A stretch of 64,000 nucleotides of DNA, taken from contig JAFDWN010000008.1 in NCBI GenBank assembly GCA_018268465.1, forward strand, positions 276,359 to 340,358. Reading direction: 5' to 3'. The stretch's first letter is position 1; each line of letters opens with the position of its first letter. The position numbers were made by a program, and so were the translations under genes. Positions 46,921-53,991 of this stretch are shown here, in pieces. Below the pieces are notes generated by a model. That model did no database searches. It was not told the origin of the DNA and worked only from the letters and a program-made list of their open reading frames with translations. Source of the stretch: Actinomycetota bacterium. GTDB taxonomy: Bacteria; Actinomycetota; Actinomycetes; Mycobacteriales; Mycobacteriaceae.

Positions 46921-47793
46921 GTGAGCACAGTCGCGTTCCTCGGTTTGGGCCACATGGGTGGACCGATGGCGACCAACCTGGTCGCTGCCGGCCACACGGT
47001 GCGCGGATTCGACCCGGTGCCCGCGGCCCGTGCCGCGGCGGCGGACAACGGCGCAACGGTGTTCGGCAGCGGCGGTGAGGCGGTCGCGGGGGCCGACGTG
47101 GTGATCACCATGCTGCCCAGTGGCGAGCTGGTCAAGCGCTGCTACGCCGACGTGCTGCTCGCCGCGCCCGGCGGCGCGCTGTTCATCGACAGTTCCACCA
47201 TCTCGGTCGGTGACGCCCGCGAGGTCAACGCCCTGGCTGCCGGCCACGGCTTCGACCAACTCGACGCCCCGGTGTCCGGCGGGGTGAAGGGCGCCGCGGC
47301 GGGCACCCTGGCGTTCATGGTCGGCGGGGACGACGCCGCCGTCCAACGCGCACGCCCGGTCCTGGAGCCGATGGCGGGGAAGATCATTCACTGCGGCGCC
47401 GCGGGTGCGGGACAGGCCGCGAAGGTCTGCAACAACATGGTGCTCGCGGTGCAGCAGATCGCGGTCGGAGAGGCCTTCGTCCTCGCCGAGAAGCTCGGGT
47501 TGTCGGCGCAGTCACTGTTCGACGTGATCACCGGCGCGACGGGGAATTGCTGGGCGGTTCACACCAATTGCCCGGTGCCAGGCCCGGTTCCGACGTCGCC
47601 GGCGAACAACGACTTCACCCCCGGGTTTGCGACCGCGCTGATGAACAAGGACCTCGGTCTGGCGATGGACGCCGTCCACTCGACGGGGACCTCCGCGCCG
47701 CTGGGCAGCCACGCCGCCGAGATCTACGCCAAGTTCGCGACCGACCACGCCGACAAGGATTTCAGCGCGGTCATCGAGATGTTACGCGGCTGA
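46921..47793 (+). CDS. mmsB: 3-hydroxyisobutyrate dehydrogenase
   Basis: The 290-aa protein (GTG 46921) begins MSTVAFLGLGHMGGPMATNLVAAGHTVRGFDPVP, the beta-hydroxyacid dehydrogenase NAD site. FDQLDAPVSGGVKGAAAGTLAFMVGG and the catalytic Lys in GAGQAAKVCNNMVLA follow. The end is GFATALMNKDLGLAMDAV. It oxidises 3-hydroxyisobutyrate to methylmalonate semialdehyde, the substrate of MmsA in the same operon. Its stop overlaps the convergent HAD gene by 12 bp. Confidence 0.95.
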   Translation: MSTVAFLGLGHMGGPMATNLVAAGHTVRGFDPVPAARAAAADNGATVFGSGGEAVAGADVVITMLPSGELVKRCYADVLLAAPGGALFIDSSTISVGDAREVNALAAGHGFDQLDAPVSGGVKGAAAGTLAFMVGGDDAAVQRARPVLEPMAGKIIHCGAAGAGQAAKVCNNMVLAVQQIAVGEAFVLAEKLGLSAQSLFDVITGATGNCWAVHTNCPVPGPVPTSPANNDFTPGFATALMNKDLGLAMDAVHSTGTSAPLGSHAAEIYAKFATDHADKDFSAVIEMLRG

Positions 47794-48561
47794 CCGTTTG
47801 CGGGCGGTCCACCACCGGGTGTGCAGCCGCGCGCACCCGGCCGCCAGCAGCGGATCCGGTGCGTCGTAACCGGTTCGGACCGCTGCCGCGCGCCGGTCGC
47901 GCGTCGCGTCCTGGGCGCCCATGACCGCGAGAGTGGGCACACCCAGTGCGGTCGCGGCGTGCAGTCCGGCGGCCGAACCCTCCACCGCAAGAGCCTCTTC
48001 CGGTGTGATCCCGAGCTCCCACAGTGCCAGCGCGTGCACGCTGCGATCGGCGGGCCCCAGATCGTCACCGGTCACGATCGTCTCCGCCAACCCGTCCCCG
48101 ATGAGCTGACGCACCAACGGCTGCACCCACGCGCGCCGTCCCGGCGACACCACCGCAATCCACACCCCGCCCACGAACAGGCTCATGACCAAATCGACCA
48201 GTCCCGGCCGCGGAGTGATGTCGGCATCGAGGATGTTGTCCTCGAACAGCGCGGTCTTTGTCTGAAACACCTGCGCCGCAATTGGATCAGAGCATATGCC
48301 AAAACCCCGGCGACGGAGGTCGGCGGCGATCCGGCGACGTTCGTCGGGAATCTTCAGCAGCCTGCGGTAATGGTCGGCGTCCCAGACCACATCGAGTCCG
48401 TGTGCCGCGAAGGCCGCGTTGACGGCGATCCGGTGACCGTCGAAGTCGGCCAGCGCGTCGATGCCGAAGATGACCGCACGCAGCGGGCACAGATCAGCCG
48501 GCCGGGCCCGGTCCCACCAGAACCGCCCCGCCTGACACGTCCCCTCCGTCGCGGATGGCAC
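47782..48561 (-). CDS. HAD-superfamily-like protein with degenerate active site
   Basis: From GTG 48561 (start uncertain; TTG 48624 is also in frame) the product is about 259 aa. The fold resembles CbbY/beta-phosphoglucomutase-type HADs: RAVIFGIDALADFDGHRIAVNAAFAAHGLDV, a cap domain, TPRPGLVDLVMSLFVGGVWIAVVSPGRR, and EGSAAGLHAATALGVPTLAVMG. Motif I should be DxDGT but reads GIDAL, so the nucleophile Asp is lost. Motif IV has EG instead of ED. The Lys loop (KP) is not found (LGPADRSVHALALWELG). The protein is probably not a phosphatase. It may bind a phosphate ligand or a partner. Confidence 0.75.
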   Translation of the reverse strand: MPSATEGTCQAGRFWWDRARPADLCPLRAVIFGIDALADFDGHRIAVNAAFAAHGLDVVWDADHYRRLLKIPDERRRIAADLRRRGFGICSDPIAAQVFQTKTALFEDNILDADITPRPGLVDLVMSLFVGGVWIAVVSPGRRAWVQPLVRQLIGDGLAETIVTGDDLGPADRSVHALALWELGITPEEALAVEGSAAGLHAATALGVPTLAVMGAQDATRDRRAAAVRTGYDAPDPLLAAGCARLHTRWWTARKRSAA

Positions 48562-48637
48562 GCACCCAGCGTGGCCCCCCGACGGCGCGCTGTCTTCCCC
48601 CCTAGGGGGGATTGACACGGCCAAGTTCAGGCCGATT

Positions 48638-48653
48638 CCGCACCTCGGTGCGG
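48638..48653. promoter_or_regulatory. 16-bp palindrome upstream of the NarL-type response regulator
   Basis: CCGCACC-TC-GGTGCGG is a perfect inverted repeat ending 20 bp before the regulator start at 48674. A TTGACA at 48612-48617 lies further upstream. It could be an operator or mRNA hairpin. It is short and GC-rich, so chance is possible. Confidence 0.35.
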
Positions 48654-48673
48654 ACGCGATCTATGGTGTTGCC

Positions 48674-49378
48674 ATGGTGACGCCGTCCGGCGGACAGAAC
48701 CGCAGCGGCGAGGCGACCAGACCTGCATCGCCGGTGCGCCTCGTGCTGGTCGACGACCACGAGATGGTCATCGAGGGTCTCAAGGCGATGCTGGCGGCGT
48801 TCGCCGACCGGGTCACCGTGGTGGGTCAGGCGGTGGGCGCCGAACGGGCGCTGGGGGTCATCGACGTCCTGCAACCCGACATCGTGCTGTGTGACGTGCG
48901 CATGCAGGGGTCCAGCGGGCTGGATCTGTGTCTGGCCCTGCGGGAACGGCGTCCCGGCCAGAAAGTGGTCATGCTGTCGGTGTACGACGACGAGCAATAC
49001 CTGTTCCAGGCATTGCGGGTGGGCGCGTCGGGATACCTGTTGAAGAGCATCAGCAGCGACGACCTCGTCCGGCAGCTCGAATCCGTGCACAGCGGCGCCA
49101 CCGCGATCGACCCGGGGATGGCGGCGCGCGCGGTCGACACCGCCGCACGTCTGCAGCGCGACGAGTTCTGGCCGGGCGCCCGGCAGGGCCTGACGCAGCG
49201 CGAGAGCGAGATCCTGTCCTACGTGGTCAGCGGCCTGTCCAACCGCGGTATCGCCAACAAACTGGTCATCGGCGACGAGACGGTCAAGAGCCATCTCCGG
49301 TCGATCTACCGCAAACTCGGTGTCAGTGACCGTACGGGTGCGGTCGCGACCGCTCTGCGCGAAGGGATCTACCGGTGA
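48674..49378 (+). CDS. NarL/FixJ-family response regulator
   Basis: The 234-aa protein has a receiver domain (LVLVDDHEMVIEGLKAMLAAF, phospho-acceptor Asp in IVLCDVRMQGSSGLDL, VVMLSVYDDEQYL, ASGYLLKSISSDDLV). A LuxR-type helix-turn-helix follows (LTQRESEILSYVVSGLSNRGIANKLVIGDETVKSHLRSIYRKLGVSDRTGAVATALREGI). Its stop overlaps the GTG start of the GAF sensor kinase by 4 bp, so the two are a translationally coupled two-component system. DNA targets are unknown. Confidence 0.94.
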   Translation: MVTPSGGQNRSGEATRPASPVRLVLVDDHEMVIEGLKAMLAAFADRVTVVGQAVGAERALGVIDVLQPDIVLCDVRMQGSSGLDLCLALRERRPGQKVVMLSVYDDEQYLFQALRVGASGYLLKSISSDDLVRQLESVHSGATAIDPGMAARAVDTAARLQRDEFWPGARQGLTQRESEILSYVVSGLSNRGIANKLVIGDETVKSHLRSIYRKLGVSDRTGAVATALREGIYR

Positions 49379-50637
49379 AACACCAACGAGGATCCGGTGC
49401 GGGAGCGCCCGGGCGGCCCCCTGCCAGCGCGGTGCGCGATCTAGGCCAGTACGCGCTGGCGGCCGACCGCGAGCTGGCGCTGCTGCGGGAGCTGATCCAG
49501 GCGGCGTCCAGCGGACCCGGCGTGGAGCCGCTGGCGGCCGCCGCGGCGCGCATGATCACCGTCGCCACCGCCACCGATGTGTGTTTCGTGCACGTCCTCG
49601 ACGACAGCGACCGGTCGCTGACGCTGGCCGGCGCCACACCGCCCTTCGACAGCGAGGTCGGCAAGATCCGTCTGCCGCTGGGGCAGGGCATCTCGGGCTG
49701 GGTCGCCAATCACCGCGAGCCGGTCGTGATCAGCCACAACAAGGAATCCGATCCCCGGTACATGCCGTTCCAGTCGCTGCGCGGTTCGGATTTCACCTCG
49801 ATGGTGTCGGTGCCCATGGAGACGGATCCCGGCGGGCTGGTCGGGGTGCTCAACGTGCACACCGTGCACCGCCGCGAATTCGCCGACCGCGACGTCGAGC
49901 TGCTCCTGGTGATCGGCAGGCTTATCGCCGGGGCGCTGCACCAGGCCCGGCTGCACCGCCAGCTGGTGGCCCGCGAACGCGCCCACGAGAACTTCGTCGA
50001 GCAGGTCATCCAGGCCCAGGAGATTGAACGCCGCCGGCTGGCCGCCGACATCCACGACGGCATCTCGCAGCGCCTGATCACGCTGTCCTACCGGCTCGAC
50101 GCCGCAGCCCGCGCGATCGGCGACCCCGACGCCGTCGCCGAGCAACTCGGCAAGGCCCGCGAGTTGGTGGATCTGACGCTGCAGGAGGCGCGCGCGGCCA
50201 TCGGTGGGCTGCGCCCGCCCGTACTCGACGATCTCGGCCTGGCCGGCGGGCTGGCCAGCCTGGCCAGGTCGATCCCGCAGGTCCAAATCGACCTCGACCT
50301 CGCGGACACCCGGCTGCCCGACCACATCGAGCTGGCGCTGTACCGCATCGCCCAGGAATGCCTGCAGAACGTGGTCAAACACGCGGGTGCGACGACGGCG
50401 CGGCTCACTTTCGCCGCGGACGCCGAGACCGCGCGGCTGGACATCGTCGACGACGGCGTCGGCTTCGACACTCTCGAGCATCCGCTGGGCAGCGACGAGA
50501 TGGGTGGCTACGGACTGTTGTCGATGGCCGAGCGCGCCGAGATCGTCGGAGGTCGGCTCAACATCCGGTCCCGTCCGGGGGCGGGCACCGCCGTCACCGC
50601 CACCATTCCCCTGCCGTCGCCGGCCGAGCAGGCGTAG
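49375..50637 (+). CDS. GAF-domain sensor histidine kinase (HisKA_3/NarX class)
   Basis: The 420-aa protein has a GAF domain at about residues 40-190 (AARMITVATATDVCFVHVLDDSDRSLTLAGATPP, KIRLPLGQGISGWVANHREPVVI). A dimerisation helix with the phospho-His follows in EIERRRLAADIHDGISQRLITLSYRLDAAAR. The HATPase_c domain has ELALYRIAQECLQNVVKHAGATTARL, DIVDDGVGFD and GGYGLLSMAERAEIVGGRL. There is no transmembrane segment, so it senses a cytosolic signal. GAF kinases of this kind bind heme or other ligands, but no heme-ligating motif is evident. The partner is the regulator encoded directly upstream. Confidence 0.93.
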   Translation: MKHQRGSGAGAPGRPPASAVRDLGQYALAADRELALLRELIQAASSGPGVEPLAAAAARMITVATATDVCFVHVLDDSDRSLTLAGATPPFDSEVGKIRLPLGQGISGWVANHREPVVISHNKESDPRYMPFQSLRGSDFTSMVSVPMETDPGGLVGVLNVHTVHRREFADRDVELLLVIGRLIAGALHQARLHRQLVARERAHENFVEQVIQAQEIERRRLAADIHDGISQRLITLSYRLDAAARAIGDPDAVAEQLGKARELVDLTLQEARAAIGGLRPPVLDDLGLAGGLASLARSIPQVQIDLDLADTRLPDHIELALYRIAQECLQNVVKHAGATTARLTFAADAETARLDIVDDGVGFDTLEHPLGSDEMGGYGLLSMAERAEIVGGRLNIRSRPGAGTAVTATIPLPSPAEQA

Positions 50638-50707
50638 CCGGGCGCCAGAACGAAGCCAGGGCTGCTGAGCGGCGCGCTGAACGACCGTCTGTGCGATTTC
50701 GCGGCAC

Positions 50708-51223
50708 TCAGTAGTCTCCGGCGTGCCGGCGCAACGTGTCGATCGACGTCACGAGCGCCCGCGATTCCTCGTCGGACATCCCGATGTCGGCGAACACCTG
50801 CGCGTTGAGGGTGACCGTCGCCTCCTCGACGGTGGCGCGGCCCAACTCGGTGATGCTCACCAGCGTGGTGCGCCCGTCCGTCGGGTGCGGAAGTCGCTCG
50901 ACCAGGCGGCTGGCCTCCAGCCGCCGGATGGCGTGGGTGACGCTGGTGACGTGGACCTGCAGCCGGTCGGACGCCTTGGTGATGGGCAGCGCACCGCTGC
51001 GGCTGAACGCCAGCAGCCGCAGCAGTTCGAAACGGGAGAAGGTCAGGTCGTAGGGCCGCAGGGCCGCCTCGACGCGGGCCAGCAGGATCTGGTGGGCCCG
51101 CATCACCGAGGTCACGGCGACCATCCCTTCGGCGACGTCAGCCCATCCGGCGTTCTCCCAATTGGCCCGCGCGAGCGCGATCGGGTCGCGGTGGTCGTCG
51201 CTGGGCGGCGGTTGCGTGGGCAC
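50708..51223 (-). CDS. MarR-family transcriptional regulator
   Basis: The 171-aa protein has a MarR winged helix-turn-helix: LTFSRFELLRLLAFSRSGALPITKASDRLQVHVTSVTHAIRRLEASRLVERLPHPTDGRTTLVSITELG, where DGRTTLVSIT is the wing. The gene is the last of a leftward run that includes a PLP aminotransferase 41 bp upstream, a KAS-III-like enzyme, an SRPBCC protein and a ThDP enzyme. Regulators of this type often bind the pathway's small phenolic or lipophilic product, so feedback control is a reasonable guess. Confidence 0.9.
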   Translation of the reverse strand: MPTQPPPSDDHRDPIALARANWENAGWADVAEGMVAVTSVMRAHQILLARVEAALRPYDLTFSRFELLRLLAFSRSGALPITKASDRLQVHVTSVTHAIRRLEASRLVERLPHPTDGRTTLVSITELGRATVEEATVTLNAQVFADIGMSDEESRALVTSIDTLRRHAGDY

Positions 51224-51264
51224 GCCTCTTCATACCGCATCGCGTCCCCACGACCGCCGCGTTC

Positions 51265-52296
51265 TCAGCGCATCGCCGACACCGCCGCCAGCACCGCCCG
51301 GGTCGACTGCCTGCTGCCCACAGTGATCCGTACCCCGCCGTCGGCGTAGGTGCGCACCTGCAATCCGGTGTGGTCGAACACCTCCTGCCAGGACCCGCCG
51401 CACGCCGGGAGATAGACGAAGTTGGCGTGACCGTCGGTGCTGTACACACCCATCGAGCGCAACCGCATGGTGAGGTAACGCCGTTCCGCCGAGATCATCC
51501 GGATGCGTTGCCGCAGTTGACTTTCGGCGTCATAGGATGCCGCCACCGCGACGAGGCTGGTGATGCCGAGCCCGAACGGGAGCTGCATGGTCCACAGCTG
51601 GCGTCCGAGCTCGGGCGCGCAGAAACCGTAGCCGATGCGCATCCCGGCCAGTCCGTAGGCTTTCGAGAACGTCCGTAGGACCACGACATTCGGGTACCTG
51701 CGCACCAGCGCGGGTGCGTCGATCCGATGTTCCGGCGCCAGGAACTCGACGTACGCCTCGTCGAGCAACACCACCGTGTCCGGTGCGACGCGCTGCAGGA
51801 ACCGTTCGATGTCGGCGGCGGCTTCCACGGTTCCGGTGGGATTGTGCGGCCGGCACACCACCACCGCGCGGGCCCCGTCGGCGGCCTCGGCCATGGCTTC
51901 CAGATCGTGGTGTCCGTGCGCGTCGAGCGGCACCGTGACCGGGGCCAGGCGCGCCATCTGCGCGAAGATCGGGTAACCGTCGAACGTCGGCGTGCTCATG
52001 ACCATGGTGTCACCGGGACTGGTCACCGCATGCAGCACCTGCAGGATCACCCCCGTCGCACCGGAGCCGATCACCACCTGTTCGCTGCGCACACCGACGC
52101 GGTCGGCGATCAACGACCGCAGCCGGTGCGGCAGGAACTCCGGATACCTGTTCGCGGCGTCCACCGAGGCGATCAGCGCCGCCCGCACCGATGGCAACGG
52201 CGGGAAGGGGTTCTCGTTGAGCGACAGCGCCAACGGGTTCACCGACTCGGGCAGTGCACCGACGGCGTCGGTGAGCACCTGCCTGGGCGAGGCCAT
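51265..52296 (-). CDS. PLP-dependent aminotransferase, HisC/Pat-like (fold type I)
   Basis: The 343-aa enzyme shows PLALSLNENPFPPLPSVRAALI (substrate-entry N), VVIGSGATGVILQVLHAV, CRPHNPTGTVEAA, VVLLDEAYVEF and the PLP-binding Lys in LRTFSKAYGLAGMRIGYGF, ending with GVRITVGSR. That layout is shared by histidinol-phosphate and aromatic-amino-acid aminotransferases. Its ATG shares one base with the stop of the KAS-III gene (TGATG), so the two are coupled. Housekeeping hisC normally sits in the his operon, so this copy is more likely a pathway-specific enzyme for an unknown keto compound made by the neighbouring enzymes. Confidence 0.87.
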   Translation of the reverse strand: MASPRQVLTDAVGALPESVNPLALSLNENPFPPLPSVRAALIASVDAANRYPEFLPHRLRSLIADRVGVRSEQVVIGSGATGVILQVLHAVTSPGDTMVMSTPTFDGYPIFAQMARLAPVTVPLDAHGHHDLEAMAEAADGARAVVVCRPHNPTGTVEAAADIERFLQRVAPDTVVLLDEAYVEFLAPEHRIDAPALVRRYPNVVVLRTFSKAYGLAGMRIGYGFCAPELGRQLWTMQLPFGLGITSLVAVAASYDAESQLRQRIRMISAERRYLTMRLRSMGVYSTDGHANFVYLPACGGSWQEVFDHTGLQVRTYADGGVRITVGSRQSTRAVLAAVSAMR

Positions 52297-53306
52297 CAGC
52301 CCCGACCGCCCCAGCGGATCGCGGCCGCGCCGGCGAAATCACCCGCATGCGCGAACGCCGCCATCAGCACCACATCGCCCGCCTTCACCTGGCCGTCGTC
52401 GATGGCGGCCTCGAAGTTGACCGGTATGCCGACCGCGAACAGGTTCCCGCATTCGTGGAACGTGTCGCGGTGCCGCTCACGCGGGATCTCCAGCGCTTCG
52501 TTCCAGTTACGCAGAAACACCCGGTTGGGCTGGTTGGTGACGAGCAGGTCGACGTCCTTGGACTTCATCCCGATCCGGTCGCACACGGCCAGCGCGACTT
52601 CGGGTACCTCCCGGTTGCCCCGGGCGAGCACCTTCATGATCTTGGCCTCGTTGAAACTGACGTAGCCCTCGCCGAGGCCCGCCTGCCACCACAGCCGCGG
52701 CGGATCCGCGGTCAGCGTCATATCTCCGGCGTACTCGCCGTAGTAGCGGCATTCGATGTCGAGGATGGGCGAGCTGTCCGAGACCGTCAGCAATCCCACC
52801 GCCGCGCCGTCACCCGGCACCGACGACTGAGCCAGCGTACGGACGTGCTCCTGCTCGAAGATCTTTCCGCCGGCATTCTGTGCGCAGGCGATCAACGCCG
52901 TGCGGCCCGCGCCGGACGCCAACAGCTGCCTGGCCACCTTCATCATCTGCACAAATGCGGCACAGCCGCCGTTGTGCACGTCGATGATGTACTCCGGGTC
53001 CATGCCGAGTCGGTGGGCCACCTCGCCGCCGGAACCGACGATGGGCAGATCGGGCATCTGCGAATGTGTCAGCAGCACATCGACATCGGCGAGTACATCG
53101 GCCCCGTGACGCTGCGCGAGCTCCTGGGCGGCGCGCACCATCATGTCGGCGTTGCTCTCTTCGAACGCGGCGTGGTGCCGATACTCCGGCGCCCGGAACA
53201 TCAGGTTCTCCCGCAGGTCGTCGGTACCCGCGAACTTGGCATACCACTCGGCGGGTACGCGCTTCTCCGGCAGATAGGTTGCGACATCGATCAGGCTGAC
53301 GGTCAT
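52296..53306 (-). CDS. 3-oxoacyl-ACP synthase III-like enzyme with altered catalytic triad
   Basis: The 336-aa protein has the thiolase fold of KAS III: VSLIDVATYLPEKRVPAEW, the nucleophile Cys in IDVHNGGCAAFVQMMKVARQLLASG, GDGAAVGLLTV, and the Asn of HECGNLFAVGIPVNFEAAI (FabH GNTS position). Where FabH has the catalytic His in HQAN, this protein has NQPNRVFLRNW, so the triad reads Cys-Asn-Asn. Decarboxylative condensation normally needs that His. The enzyme may instead transfer an acyl group, like esterifying KAS-III relatives. It sits 7 bp after the SRPBCC gene and overlaps the aminotransferase start. Confidence 0.88.
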   Translation of the reverse strand: MTVSLIDVATYLPEKRVPAEWYAKFAGTDDLRENLMFRAPEYRHHAAFEESNADMMVRAAQELAQRHGADVLADVDVLLTHSQMPDLPIVGSGGEVAHRLGMDPEYIIDVHNGGCAAFVQMMKVARQLLASGAGRTALIACAQNAGGKIFEQEHVRTLAQSSVPGDGAAVGLLTVSDSSPILDIECRYYGEYAGDMTLTADPPRLWWQAGLGEGYVSFNEAKIMKVLARGNREVPEVALAVCDRIGMKSKDVDLLVTNQPNRVFLRNWNEALEIPRERHRDTFHECGNLFAVGIPVNFEAAIDDGQVKAGDVVLMAAFAHAGDFAGAAAIRWGGRG

Positions 53307-53313
53307 CGGGTAC

Positions 53314-53991
53314 TCACTTCATCCAGTCCGGGGTCACCGGAAGTCCGTTGCGGTGGCGGTACTCCGCGATCGCCTTGAGGTTCTTCAGCTCCAGCAGATG
53401 GCCGGCGCCGAACATGTCCCAGAAATCCCCCACCCATACCGGCCGCTTGGGCGGCGCCGTCTCGGGATAGGGATTGTGGTCGTAGAACGGGTGGTGGCAG
53501 TTGGTCCACAGGACCACCGATCCTGGCTTGTCGAAGACCACCTGCGCGTCGACGACCCGCATCAGATAGATCATCCACAGATGTTTGCCCTGGTCCCAGG
53601 CGCAGTGGTAGTCCACCGTCATGGATTCGCGGTGCGCCACCGTGCGGGTATAGATCTCGGTCTCCGAACCGAGCCGGTCATAGGCCAGCCACAGCCCGGG
53701 CTCGTCGGTCGGGGTGAATCCCCGCAGACTGTAGGTCCATTCCTCCAGGCAGCGGGTGTCGGTCAGGTAGTCGAAGAGTTCCTCGGGCGGACAGTCGACG
53801 TAGGTGTTGACGGTGCAGAACTCGCCGAACACCTCTTCGTGCGGATACACCGACCGCATCATCTCGAGGATGACCGGAGTCGCCGCCTCGCGGGGTGAAG
53901 TCTCGATCCGGACCAGGCCTTCGATCGGTTCGGTGGTTCCTACTGACTGCAGCCGGTGTGCAGCGATGTCATCAAGCGCGGGCAACGACAT
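53314..53991 (-). CDS. SRPBCC/START-like protein
   Basis: From ATG 53991 the product is 225 aa. The start was chosen because the upstream extension to 54141 would run antiparallel through the C-terminal codons of the ThDP gene and carries no similarity. The core FGEFCTVNTYVDCPPEELFDYLTDTRCLEEWTYSLRGFTPTDEPGLWLAYDRLGSETEIYTRTVAHRESMTVDYHCAWDQ resembles polyketide cyclase or coenzyme Q-binding folds with a deep hydrophobic pocket. The C-terminus is aromatic (HHPFYDHNPYPETAPPKRPVW). Such proteins bind lipids or cyclise polyketides. Its start overlaps the end of the ThDP gene by 20 bp. Confidence 0.78.
   Translation of the reverse strand: MSLPALDDIAAHRLQSVGTTEPIEGLVRIETSPREAATPVILEMMRSVYPHEEVFGEFCTVNTYVDCPPEELFDYLTDTRCLEEWTYSLRGFTPTDEPGLWLAYDRLGSETEIYTRTVAHRESMTVDYHCAWDQGKHLWMIYLMRVVDAQVVFDKPGSVVLWTNCHHPFYDHNPYPETAPPKRPVWVGDFWDMFGAGHLLELKNLKAIAEYRHRNGLPVTPDWMK

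Noticed and set aside
48612-48617. TTGACA as a SigA -35 box for the response regulator
   Set aside because: No good -10 hexamer is found 16-19 bp downstream, so the match may be chance.
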